From Pedobacter frigiditerrae (GTDB lineage: Bacteria; Bacteroidota; Bacteroidia; Sphingobacteriales; Sphingobacteriaceae), in contig NZ_SJSK01000002.1 in NCBI RefSeq assembly GCF_004331645.1, positions 372,001-436,000 on the forward strand: a stretch of 64,000 nt of DNA, given 5' to 3'. The position numbers were made by a program, and so were the translations under genes. The notes beneath the pieces are model-generated. The model ran no database searches. It saw only the letters and a list, made by a program, of their open reading frames with translations, and was not told the DNA's origin. Below are positions 18,960-27,027 of this stretch, piece by piece (the stretch's first letter is position 1; the number at the start of each line of letters is the position of its first letter).

Positions 18960-19817
18960 ATGTATACAGAAAAAATCATCAAACCACCTTCAGGTTATTT
19001 AACCTTGGCTTTGTTTTTAGTATTATTGATTGGCGGCATTGTAGCCCTCTCAAACGAGTATTTTTTTACTGGCGGAGCAATACTGACAGTAAATTTCATT
19101 TTGGTATTACCAGGATTGATTATTGTAAACCCTAATGAATCAAGAGTATTAACCCTTTTTGGGAAGTACATCGGAACAGTTAAATCTGATGGCTTTTTCT
19201 GGGTAAACCCATTAACGAGCAAAAAGAAATTATCCTTAAGGGCTCGTAATTTAAACGGGCAACAATTAAAAGTGAACGACAAAATGGGTAATCCTATTGA
19301 GATTGCGGCTGTAATTGTTTGGCAAGTTAATGAAACCGCTAAAGCAACCTTTGCAGTAGAAAATTACTTACAATACGTTAACATACAGAGTGAAGCAGCA
19401 GTTAGGCATTTAGCAAACAGCTTTGCTTATGACAATATGGAAGACGAAAGCGCGGAGATCACCTTAAAAGATGGTGCTGAAAAAGTAAGCATTTTATTAG
19501 AACAAGAGCTTAACGAACGTTTGTCTAGAGCTGGTATTGATGTAATTGAAGCCCGTATCTCTCACTTAGCTTATGCACAAGAAATTGCTAGTGCCATGTT
19601 GCAACGTCAACAAGCAACCGCGGTTATTGCAGCTAGAAGGCTTATTGTTGAAGGTGCTGTTGGTATGGTTGAGATGGCTTTAGAAAAACTTTCGCAAAAA
19701 GGTATTGTAGAACTTGATGAAGAACGTAAAGCTGCAATGGTAAGCAATCTTTTGGTTGTTTTATGTGGTGACAGACATGTCCAACCTGTTGTAAATACTG
19801 GAACATTATACAATTAA
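18960..19817 (+). CDS. SPFH/Band 7 domain membrane protein
   Basis: A 285-residue stomatin/flotillin-like scaffold protein. Two membrane helices at about 14-60 are followed by the Band 7 core (NPNESRVLTLFGKYIGT ... GFFWVNPLTSKK, about 62-240). A helical tail contains AQEIASAMLQRQQATAVIAARR, which matches the slipin-type oligomerisation region. Such proteins form large ring or cage assemblies at the inner membrane and often control proteases or lipid domains; the partner here is unknown. The next gene overlaps by one base (TAATG) and the third by a further 17, so all three are probably cotranslated. Confidence 0.93.
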   Translation: MYTEKIIKPPSGYLTLALFLVLLIGGIVALSNEYFFTGGAILTVNFILVLPGLIIVNPNESRVLTLFGKYIGTVKSDGFFWVNPLTSKKKLSLRARNLNGQQLKVNDKMGNPIEIAAVIVWQVNETAKATFAVENYLQYVNIQSEAAVRHLANSFAYDNMEDESAEITLKDGAEKVSILLEQELNERLSRAGIDVIEARISHLAYAQEIASAMLQRQQATAVIAARRLIVEGAVGMVEMALEKLSQKGIVELDEERKAAMVSNLLVVLCGDRHVQPVVNTGTLYN

Positions 19818-20353
19818 TGGAATTTATAGAAATACAGCAATTAAAACTTTGGTGGCTCTATATTTTATTGGGAATAGATACCATAATAGTGGGCAGTATT
19901 GTTTTATTTGATAAAGGCGGAATGAGCTGGCAAGATTTAAAAGACATTTATTTCTTGCCGGTTTTCGCCATTGCATTACCTTATATTGTTGTCTATTTCG
20001 TAACCAACAATGTTTTAACCTTAAGCATTGACCAATGTGGCATAAATTATAAATATTGGCCTTTTTCGAAAAACAAAACTGTCTCTTGGACTCGAATTGA
20101 AAAAATGTATATCAGAAAATACGATGCATTTGGAGAATACGGTGGATGGGGTTTACGAAATCGCCTATGGTTTAAATTTAATGATAAGGCCTATGTTTTT
20201 AACGATAACAATCTAGGTTTACAATTAGAACTAAACAATAACAAAAGACTACTTTTCAGCACTTCAAAAACTGAAGAATTGTCTCTTTTTTTAATTAACC
20301 TGAAAACAAAATACAACATAGGAGCCATAGAAACCGATGTCAGAGAAAGATAA
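19817..20353 (+). CDS. Two-helix membrane protein of the SPFH operon, function unknown
   Basis: A 178-residue protein with two membrane helices at about 10-32 and 48-68, followed by a soluble domain (YKYWPFSKNKTVSWTRIEKM, then YGGWGLRNRLWF) reminiscent of the PH-like domain found in small bacterial membrane proteins. Its start overlaps the SPFH stop by one base and its end overlaps the next gene by 17 bases. This tight coupling suggests a partner or regulator of the SPFH protein. I do not assign a function. Confidence 0.8.
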   Translation: MEFIEIQQLKLWWLYILLGIDTIIVGSIVLFDKGGMSWQDLKDIYFLPVFAIALPYIVVYFVTNNVLTLSIDQCGINYKYWPFSKNKTVSWTRIEKMYIRKYDAFGEYGGWGLRNRLWFKFNDKAYVFNDNNLGLQLELNNNKRLLFSTSKTEELSLFLINLKTKYNIGAIETDVRER

Positions 20354-20516
20354 AAAAGCCTTTGTGTTGAGAATAAACCCAGCTTTACTTAAAGAAATAG
20401 AGCAATGGGCTGCTAATGAATTCCGTAGTACAAACGGACAGATCGAATACTTATTAAGCGAAGCAATAAAATCTAAAAAGAAAACTAAATCTAAAAAATC
20501 AGATACTGAAGATTAG
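20337..20516 (+). CDS. Arc-like small protein (ribbon-helix-helix type), 59 residues
   Basis: An ATG at 20337, inside the end of the preceding gene, opens a 59-codon frame. It contains KAFVLRINPALLKEIEQWA, then NEFRSTNGQIEYLLSEAI, and a Lys/Ser-rich tail. The beta-strand followed by two helices is the pattern of Arc/MetJ ribbon-helix-helix DNA-binding proteins, and close relatives in Bacteroidota are annotated as Arc-family. The 17-base overlap with the upstream membrane protein argues for a real, coupled gene. It may autoregulate the operon or act as a small structural partner; no operator was found. Confidence 0.85.
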   Translation: MSEKDKKAFVLRINPALLKEIEQWAANEFRSTNGQIEYLLSEAIKSKKKTKSKKSDTED

Positions 20517-20703
20517 AAAAACAGTGTCAGTATTTCATAGCAATTGAAGCCCTGCCCTTTGCTAATCCCAATGAAAAAATTGGGAACCGCTGTCGGTCAG
20601 GTTTATATAACAAAGTCACAGCTACAAGTCAAAATCCATTTATTGTTCGATAATTTCTTTTCGAATACCTAAATTGCGCCACCAAATATTATAAAAACAT
20701 CAT

Positions 20704-21882
20704 ATGAGAGAAGTAGTAATTGTTGCTGCCGTAAGAACGCCCGTGGGTAGTTTCGGTGGTTCATTAGCTGGGTTTTCGGCTACTCAATTAGGTGGCTTTG
20801 CCATCAAAGCAGCTGTAGAAAGAGCAGGTTTAAAACCAGCAGACATCCAAGAAGTTTACATGGGCAATGTGCTTTCAGCAAACCTTGGCCAAGCACCAGC
20901 AACACAAGCCGCTAAATTTGCAGGCTTACCAGATTTACCCGCAACAACCATCAATAAAGTTTGCGCATCAGGAACTAAAGCGATCATGTTAGCTGCGCAA
21001 AGCATCGCCCTTGGCAATAATGAAATAGTAATTGCAGGCGGAATGGAAAGCATGAGCAACGTGCCTTATTATTTAGATAAAGCTAGAAATGGTTATCGTT
21101 TAGGTCACGGGCAAATTACCGATGGCCTGGTAAAAGATGGCTTATGGGATGTTTACAATGATTATCACATGGGTTCTGCAGCAGAACTATGCGCCATCAC
21201 TTGCAACATTACTCGTGAAGACCAAGATAATTTCGCCATTGAATCTTACAAAAGAGCACAAGCGGCACAAGCTAGCGGCAAATTTTCTGAAGAAATAGCT
21301 CCTGTAGAAATAAAAGACAGAAAAGGAGAAATCACTATATTTGACAATGATGAAGAACCTGCTGCCGTTAAATTTGATAAGATACCAGGACTAAAACCAG
21401 TTTTCAAAAAAGACGGCACGGTAACAGCGGCCAACGCATCAACATTAAATGATGGAGCGGCAGCTTTAGTGCTGATGAGTGCAGAAAAAGCAAAAGAAAT
21501 GGGCATAAAGCCATTAGCTAAAATTTTAGCCTATGCTGATGCACAACAAGCTCCAGAATGGTTTACCACAGCTCCGTCAAAAGCAATTCCTTTAGCATTA
21601 AGCAAAGCCAATTTGAAAACTACAGATGTAGATTTCTTTGAGATAAACGAGGCATTTTCGGTTGTTTCATTGGCAAACAATGCTGCCTTGGACTTAAATG
21701 CAGCGAAAGTAAACGTAAACGGAGGAGCGGTTGCAATTGGCCATCCACTGGGTGCATCTGGCGCAAGGATTGTAGTTACGTTACTTTCTGTTTTAGCACA
21801 AAATAAGGGTAAAATTGGTGTCGCCGGGATTTGTAATGGTGGTGGTGGTGCAAGTGCAATAGTTATAGAAAATCTACGTTAA
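20704..21882 (+). CDS. Acetyl-CoA C-acetyltransferase (thiolase)
   Basis: A 392-residue thiolase that condenses two acetyl-CoA or cleaves acetoacetyl/3-ketoacyl-CoA. The nucleophile is Cys87 in INKVCASGTKA. The catalytic pair is His347 (AIGHPLGASGAR) and Cys377 (GICNGGGGASA). NEAF also appears as expected. Length is normal. It may work with the CoA-transferase pair at 39-40.5 kb in acetoacetate metabolism, though the genes are far apart. Six bases separate it from the following hypothetical gene. Confidence 0.96.
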   Translation: MREVVIVAAVRTPVGSFGGSLAGFSATQLGGFAIKAAVERAGLKPADIQEVYMGNVLSANLGQAPATQAAKFAGLPDLPATTINKVCASGTKAIMLAAQSIALGNNEIVIAGGMESMSNVPYYLDKARNGYRLGHGQITDGLVKDGLWDVYNDYHMGSAAELCAITCNITREDQDNFAIESYKRAQAAQASGKFSEEIAPVEIKDRKGEITIFDNDEEPAAVKFDKIPGLKPVFKKDGTVTAANASTLNDGAAALVLMSAEKAKEMGIKPLAKILAYADAQQAPEWFTTAPSKAIPLALSKANLKTTDVDFFEINEAFSVVSLANNAALDLNAAKVNVNGGAVAIGHPLGASGARIVVTLLSVLAQNKGKIGVAGICNGGGGASAIVIENLR

Positions 21883-21888
21883 TCAACT

Positions 21889-22812
21889 ATGTTTAAACCA
21901 TTTAAGTTTTACTTATTCCTTTTCGTTTTATGCTGTTCGTTTAAACTTAGTGCCCAGCATACTTTTAATTTAAGCAATACTCCCAAATTAAATAAGATAC
22001 AAGATTCACTTGTAATTTTAAGTGAGGCAACTTTTGCTGCAAAAACTAATTTAGAACGTGTAGAGAAAAACTCGCAATTTGTAAAGAAGTTTATCAGTGC
22101 CTTGAAAACAAATGGCTCTTTTAACTTTGGTTTCGACTCTTTAAAACGCATTTCAATTCTAAAATCTCCAGACAATTCATTTCGCATCATCACTTGGTTT
22201 ATCCCAACAGAAGAAGGTACTTATCGTTATTATGGCACCATACAAATGGGAACACCTGACGGTAGTCTGAAACTTTTTCCGCTAACAGATGATACCGATC
22301 ATTTAACAGATGTAAATGCAGTATCTACTAACAAGAATTGGTTAGGTGCACGGTATTATGAAATGATTCCTGTTATTGTAAATGGGAAACAGCCCTATTG
22401 GATTTTCTTGGGTTGGAAAGGAAATAATGCCACAACAAACAAAAAAGTGATCGAGGTACTCTCTTTTGACAAAGGACAACCCGTTTTTGGAAAGAACATT
22501 TTCGAGACTGCAAAAAACCAACCTTTAAAAAACAGGGTGATATTTGAGTACAACAAAGCCAACACCATGACCTTAACTGTCGAAAGTAAGGTGAACATGA
22601 TTGTTTTTGACCATTTAGCGCCATACGATACAAAAATGGCTGGCAAATTTGAATTTTATGTTGGCGATGGCAGCTTTGATGGCTATAAGTTAAATTGGGG
22701 CAAACTATCTTTATCAGAAAACCTAGAGCTCAAAAACGATCCTTCCCCTAACGATGATTTTTATGGCAAGCCTATAAAAGCATCAACCATCATTACTAAA
22801 ACAAATCAATAA
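21889..22812 (+). CDS. Secreted protein of unknown function
   Basis: I do not recognise this 307-residue protein. It has a signal peptide ending near residue 23 (SFKLSAQ) and no further membrane helix. A conserved-looking stretch carries YRYYGTIQMGTPDGSLKLF and ARYYEMIPVIVNGKQPYWIFLGWKG, suggesting a periplasmic beta-rich fold. It begins six bases after the thiolase and is probably cotranscribed, but nothing in its sequence suggests a role in acyl-CoA metabolism. Confidence 0.8.
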   Translation: MFKPFKFYLFLFVLCCSFKLSAQHTFNLSNTPKLNKIQDSLVILSEATFAAKTNLERVEKNSQFVKKFISALKTNGSFNFGFDSLKRISILKSPDNSFRIITWFIPTEEGTYRYYGTIQMGTPDGSLKLFPLTDDTDHLTDVNAVSTNKNWLGARYYEMIPVIVNGKQPYWIFLGWKGNNATTNKKVIEVLSFDKGQPVFGKNIFETAKNQPLKNRVIFEYNKANTMTLTVESKVNMIVFDHLAPYDTKMAGKFEFYVGDGSFDGYKLNWGKLSLSENLELKNDPSPNDDFYGKPIKASTIITKTNQ

Positions 22813-22927
22813 GCATAATTACGTTACATTTTAAAATTTGCTACTGTGCATACATGTACTTATATTGCAATTTAAAATAACAATATTACACACAAATAAA
22901 ACTGAAATATTAAACTTAACTAAAAAC

Positions 22928-24511
22928 ATGGCATCTGAAACTATTAGCCTAAGCCAAGACGAGGCACTTGATTTACACCTTGAAAAAAGTGGTGTAGAAA
23001 CACAAAAATTACTCAATCACCCTGTCGGATTATTTGTACTATTCTTTACCGAAATGTGGGAAAGATTTAGTTATTATGGAATGAGGGCTTTGTTAGTACT
23101 TTTTTTAGTAAGTGAAGCAAGTAAAGGAGGCTGGGAATGGACCAGACCAGAAGCTTTAAGCTTGTACGGATGGTATACTGGCTTGGTTTATTTAACCCCT
23201 ATAGTTGGTGGTTTTATTGCCGATAAATTAACTGGCTATCGGAAGGCAGTAATCATTGGCGCATTAGTAATGACTTGCGGTCATGCCTCTATGGCAATGG
23301 AAGGTATAAGTACTAATTTCTTTTATTTAGGCTTAGTACTAATGATGGTAGGTAATGGATTATTCAAACCAAATATCTCTTCAATGGTTGGAAAGCTGTA
23401 TCCCTTAACAAGTGATAAAAAACATGCTGCTTATACGATTTTTTATATGGGTATTAACTCTGGTGCATTTTTAGGCATTTTGATGTGCGGTTATGTAGGC
23501 GAAAAAATTGGCTGGCATTGGGGCTTTGGTTTAGCTGGTATTTTTATGTTCTTTGGCATGTTACAATTTTACTTTGGACAAAAAATATTTGGTGTTATTG
23601 GCGGTCTTGTAAATAACAAAAATAAAGACACTCAAAACACAGATGAAGTTTTGCCTAAGAAAGTTGAGAATCAGCGTTTGTTGGTAATTTTTATTCTTTC
23701 ATTATTTACAGTTTTCTTTTGGATGGTATTTGAACAAGCAGGTGGTTCAATGACCATTTTTGCTAAGGACTATACCTTAAGAAATTTAGATGGTAGCTCA
23801 AGTACAATTTTCAAATGGGCAGATGCGGCTTTAACGATCTTCCCTTTATTGGCAGTTTCTGTAGTATTATTTGGTTTAGCAAAAAAATTGTTTGCAAAAT
23901 ATCCAGCAACAATTCTTTTCACCGCAGTTAGTTTTATCATTATATGGGGATTAGCAATTTGGAAAGTGCAAAAGGAATTTTCTGCGGTTAACACAGAAGT
24001 GCCAGCCTCATGGTTTGGTATCTTAAACTCATTTTTCATTGTTTCATTAGCACCATTCTTCTCTAAACTTTGGGAAACCAAATTTAACCCAAGTGGACCA
24101 GCTAAATTTGGCATGGGCTTAGTTTTTGTTGGATTAGGATTTGCTGGATTAGCTTATGGCGGAAGAGACATCGCTGCTGGTGCAACAGTGGCACAGGTAA
24201 GTATGTTTTGGTTGATCTTTGCCTATTTTTTCCATACTGTAGGCGAACTATGTGTATCTCCAGTTGGATTATCTTATGTAAGTCAATTATCTCCCGTAAA
24301 ATATGTTGGACTTATGTTTGGCGTTTGGTTTACTTGTACCGCAATAGGCAATTGGTTGGCTGGTGCTAGTGGAAGCTTAATCGATAAAATAAGTACAGAA
24401 TATTCGATTTCTACCTTCTTTTTAATTTTCACTATACTTCCTATCGTTGTTGGGTTAATTGCTTTTGCACTTACTCCATTGTTGCGTAAATGGATGCATG
24501 GCGTTCACTAA
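22928..24511 (+). CDS. POT-family proton-dependent oligopeptide transporter
   Basis: A 527-residue major-facilitator-type peptide:H+ symporter. The frame is open from an ATG at 22838, but the Met at 22928 starts a sequence that runs quickly into the first helix, as is normal, while the upstream codons look like untranslated leader. The ExxER motif is present in FTEMWERFSYYG on helix 1, and GGFIADKLTGYRKAV gives the helix 2-3 signature. About 14 hydrophobic segments are visible, typical of bacterial POTs. A strong terminator follows. Confidence 0.93.
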   Translation: MASETISLSQDEALDLHLEKSGVETQKLLNHPVGLFVLFFTEMWERFSYYGMRALLVLFLVSEASKGGWEWTRPEALSLYGWYTGLVYLTPIVGGFIADKLTGYRKAVIIGALVMTCGHASMAMEGISTNFFYLGLVLMMVGNGLFKPNISSMVGKLYPLTSDKKHAAYTIFYMGINSGAFLGILMCGYVGEKIGWHWGFGLAGIFMFFGMLQFYFGQKIFGVIGGLVNNKNKDTQNTDEVLPKKVENQRLLVIFILSLFTVFFWMVFEQAGGSMTIFAKDYTLRNLDGSSSTIFKWADAALTIFPLLAVSVVLFGLAKKLFAKYPATILFTAVSFIIIWGLAIWKVQKEFSAVNTEVPASWFGILNSFFIVSLAPFFSKLWETKFNPSGPAKFGMGLVFVGLGFAGLAYGGRDIAAGATVAQVSMFWLIFAYFFHTVGELCVSPVGLSYVSQLSPVKYVGLMFGVWFTCTAIGNWLAGASGSLIDKISTEYSISTFFLIFTILPIVVGLIAFALTPLLRKWMHGVH

Positions 24512-24535
24512 ACATAGTTTTAACATCATTTAACC

Positions 24536-24573
24536 AAAAGCCCGTAAAGAAATTTCGGGCTTTTGCTTTTTAA
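24536..24573 (+). terminator. Intrinsic terminator after the peptide transporter
   Basis: AAAAGCCCG pairs with CGGGCTTTT around an 11-base loop and is followed by TGCTTTTT. It lies 25 bases past the transporter stop codon. Confidence 0.85.
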
Positions 24574-24630
24574 TAGCTATTTTCGCCAAATCAAATTGTA
24601 AATAGTAAATCAACAATCGTAAATCTACCT

Positions 24631-25380
24631 GTGTCTGATAGCCTAGTCATTATTCCAACTTATAACGAAAAAGAAAACATAGAGAAAATCATTCGAAAAG
24701 TGTTTTCTTTAGACTATGCATTTGAGGTCTTAATCATTGATGATGGTTCTCCAGATGGCACTGCAGGTATTGTTAAAGATTTACAGTTAGAATTTCCAAC
24801 TCAACTACACATAGAAGAGCGTAGTGGTAAACTTGGTTTAGGTACAGCTTATATACATGGTTTTAAATGGGCATTGGCAAGAAATTACGAATACATTTTC
24901 GAAATGGATGCGGATTTCTCCCACAACCCTAAAGACTTAATTAAACTGTTAGGCGCTTGCCTGCCTGCCGGACAGGCTGGTGTTAGCGGTGCTGATGTTT
25001 CAATTGGCTCAAGATATGTAAAAGGCGTAAATGTGGTAAACTGGCCTATGGGAAGGGTTTTAATGTCTTATTTCGCCTCTATGTATGTGCGTATCATTAC
25101 AAGAATCAATATTCAAGACGCAACAGCTGGATTTAAATGTTATAGAAGAATAGTGCTAGAAACCATCCCAATGCATAAAATCAAGTTTGTAGGTTATGCC
25201 TTTCAAATTGAGATGAAATTTACTGCCATTAAATATGGTTTTAATGTTGTTGAAGTTCCCATCATTTTTACGGATAGAACCGAAGGAACATCCAAAATGA
25301 GTACCAGAATATTTAGGGAAGCTTTTTTAGGGGTAATACAAATGAAGGTGAATAGTTGGTTTCGTAACTATAGTCGTTGA
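24631..25380 (+). CDS. Polyprenol monophosphomannose synthase-like glycosyltransferase (GT2)
   Basis: A 249-residue cytosolic or membrane-associated GT2 enzyme moving a sugar from a nucleotide donor to a polyprenyl phosphate. The start is GTG; no in-frame ATG lies just upstream. Visible motifs are IIPTYNEKENIE, DDGSPDGTA and EMDADFSHNP (the DxD-type metal site), plus a C-terminal acceptor region. It lacks the membrane anchor of longer dolichol-phosphate-mannose synthases. Between KLLGA and GADVSIGSRY there is an extra CLPAGQAGVS segment encoded by a palindromic repeat, which looks like an in-frame insertion. Codons past the stop merge into a word-array repeat. Confidence 0.92.
   Translation: MSDSLVIIPTYNEKENIEKIIRKVFSLDYAFEVLIIDDGSPDGTAGIVKDLQLEFPTQLHIEERSGKLGLGTAYIHGFKWALARNYEYIFEMDADFSHNPKDLIKLLGACLPAGQAGVSGADVSIGSRYVKGVNVVNWPMGRVLMSYFASMYVRIITRINIQDATAGFKCYRRIVLETIPMHKIKFVGYAFQIEMKFTAIKYGFNVVEVPIIFTDRTEGTSKMSTRIFREAFLGVIQMKVNSWFRNYSR
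24957..24982 (+). repeat. In-frame palindromic repeat inside the glycosyltransferase gene
   Basis: GCCTGCCTGCCGGACAGGCTG is a near-palindrome centred on CCGG. It encodes CLPAGQAG in the frame used. The composition is far GC-richer than the host gene, and this word is a dispersed repeat in Bacteroidota genomes, so insertion into the coding sequence is likely. Confidence 0.65.
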
Positions 25381-25431
25381 TCGTTGTTCGTTGATCGTTG
25401 GGTTTTAAATGAAAAACGACAGACGATCAAC
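25373..25431. repeat. Word-array inverted repeat (GTTGATCGTT type)
   Basis: TCGTTGATCGTTG occurs twice in a row and is answered by an ACGACAGACGATCAAC arm after a short A/T loop. The stop codon of the glycosyltransferase lies inside the left arm. The site sits between convergent genes. Confidence 0.6.
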
Positions 25432-25935
25432 CTACCCCCTATTACTTCTTATCATTAAACCAAAATCTTGCTTATGGTACATTGCATTAACTATCATCAC
25501 CAGTCTTTTTGTACGAGTTGGTTCAGTTTTAGCACTATTTAACCAATTGATGAAATAGTTTTGATGTGATTTAGGCATTGATAGAAAACGTGCTAACAAT
25601 TCTTCTTCATCTGCCAAACAAAGCTCTAAATCATCAGGCATTTCTATTTTAAAGTCTGCATCAAATTCCAAATTCAGGTTAATTACCGCTCCCTCTTCTT
25701 TTCTTAAAGCTTTTCTCAATGGTTTATTTAGCGCCAAAATGAAACCTCCATCTTTAACTGGCATCACGCTCATTCCTTTCACCGCTACTTGATCTATTAA
25801 ACCCTTAACCCTAAAACCAATGCGTGAATTAGGCTTAATTTTGTCTGCCACATCTTGTGGGATAAAAATATAACTCCACCCAGTTTTATCGCCATTTTTG
25901 GAGAAACGTTCTATTTCTGCTTTTAGGTTAATCAT
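25432..25935 (-). CDS. DUF1905 / YdeI-like (OmpD-associated type) protein
   Basis: A 167-residue soluble protein. The N-terminal two thirds (about 3-95) is a DUF1905 beta-barrel (GWSYIFIPQDVADKIKP, FRVKGLIDQVAVKGMSVMPV). The C-terminal part (LARFLSMPKSHQNYFINWLNSAK ... TKRLVMIVNAM) is the YdeI/bacteriocin-protection helical region. The biochemical role of these families is not known; relatives have been linked to peptide or bacteriocin tolerance. It is a single gene convergent with the glycosyltransferase. Confidence 0.85.
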   Translation of the reverse strand: MINLKAEIERFSKNGDKTGWSYIFIPQDVADKIKPNSRIGFRVKGLIDQVAVKGMSVMPVKDGGFILALNKPLRKALRKEEGAVINLNLEFDADFKIEMPDDLELCLADEEELLARFLSMPKSHQNYFINWLNSAKTEPTRTKRLVMIVNAMYHKQDFGLMIRSNRG

Positions 25936-25950
25936 GATGTGAAATTAAAT

Positions 25951-26085
25951 AGAAAATGGGAAATAGACGAATCGATTTAAAGGGGAAATAGGAAATGGAA
26001 AATAGACTAATTGTTAAAAAGTATAGAATACACAAATTACTTTTATAACCTCTCTACTCCCTATTTCCCATTCGCTATTCCCTAA
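25951..26085. repeat. Word-array inverted repeat (GGGAAATAG type)
   Basis: The left arm strings together AAATGGGAAATAGACG, GGGGAAATAGG and AAATGGAAAATAGAC. The right arm about 50 bases on reads CTCCCTATTTCCCATTCGCTATTCCC, its approximate complement. It lies between two minus-strand genes. Confidence 0.6.
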
Positions 26086-26089
26086 AATA

Positions 26090-26953
26090 TCAAAACTTCT
26101 CCTCCACTCCTAAACCAAAAAGTGCAAAATCATACTTAACAGGATCTGTAGGGTCAAACTCTTTTAGCTTATTTGTCAACTCAACTGCAGTTAACCAATC
26201 TGTTTGTTTACGGTTGATTAAACCTAATCTTCTCCCTACCCTATCTACGTGTACATCACAGGGGCAAACTAATGCTGAAACTGGAATGGTGTTCCAAAGG
26301 CCAAAATCTACACCACAATCATCCTTACGCACCATCCATCTTAAAAACATATTTAAACGTTTGCAGGTAGATTTTTGCAGGGGCGATGAAATGTGCTTGA
26401 AAGTTCTCCTAGGGAAATCTGGTAAGCTAAAAAAATAGGACCTGAAATGATTTAATGCTTTCTCGGCCGTAAAATCATCTGCTACAAAATCATTTAATGA
26501 ACATGGCGAAGAAGCAAGCTCGATATAATTTTCATCATTATATTTTTCTGGTAAATAAGCTGGATTAAAGATTTGTTGTTGAGGCAAAAAGGCTGTTTCG
26601 AATGTATCAGATTGTAAATAATGTTGTTTAAAGAATGATACAAAATAAAGTAAATCGGTATCGTTAAATGTACGATGTTTAAAACCTAACAGACCTTTTA
26701 AATCATCATCGCTATGATTGAGCATAAACTCATAAGGTTGGTTATCCATCCTTAGGAATAACTCATTACACTTATTGATAATTGTTTTACGTTGGCCCCA
26801 AGCTAAAATTGCTGCAAAAAATGCAGCAATTTCAATGTCTTGTTTTTTGTCGTATTGATGCGGAATACAAATGGGATCGTTAGCAATAAAGTTAGGCCGA
26901 TTATATTGCCTTACTTTAAAATCTAAAAAATCCTTAAGCTGGTTAAATTCCAT
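26090..26953 (-). CDS. TIGR02757 family protein (uncharacterised, HhH-GPD-like)
   Basis: An open frame extends to 27010, but the first 19 codons are encoded by a TTAATTGG word array and look artificial. The Met at 26953 (MEFNQLKDFLDF) is the likely start, giving 287 residues. The family-typical blocks NRPNFIANDPICIPHQYDKK, EIAAFFAAILAWGQRK, RWMVRKDDCGVDFGLWN and PCDVHVDRVGRRLGL are all visible. The last resembles the helix-hairpin-helix and catalytic region of DNA glycosylase-like proteins. The family is widespread in Bacteroidota with no established reaction. Confidence 0.9.
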   Translation of the reverse strand: MEFNQLKDFLDFKVRQYNRPNFIANDPICIPHQYDKKQDIEIAAFFAAILAWGQRKTIINKCNELFLRMDNQPYEFMLNHSDDDLKGLLGFKHRTFNDTDLLYFVSFFKQHYLQSDTFETAFLPQQQIFNPAYLPEKYNDENYIELASSPCSLNDFVADDFTAEKALNHFRSYFFSLPDFPRRTFKHISSPLQKSTCKRLNMFLRWMVRKDDCGVDFGLWNTIPVSALVCPCDVHVDRVGRRLGLINRKQTDWLTAVELTNKLKEFDPTDPVKYDFALFGLGVEEKF

Positions 26954-26957
26954 TTTT

Positions 26958-27016
26958 TGGTTAATTGTTAAATCGGTTAATTGGTTAACTGAACGATTAA
27001 CCAATTTCAACAGTTA
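26958..27016. repeat. Word-array repeat (GGTTAATTGGTTAA type)
   Basis: Several overlapping variants of GGTTAATTG follow one another and are answered by ACGATTAACCAATT. It covers the gap between the trans-sulfuration gene and the TIGR02757 gene. Confidence 0.55.
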
Positions 27017-27027
27017 AACGCTTAAAC

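Noticed and set aside
22838..22927. N-terminal extension of the peptide transporter
   Set aside because: The 30 extra codons look like untranslated leader, and POT proteins start shortly before the first helix, so the Met at 22928 is preferred.
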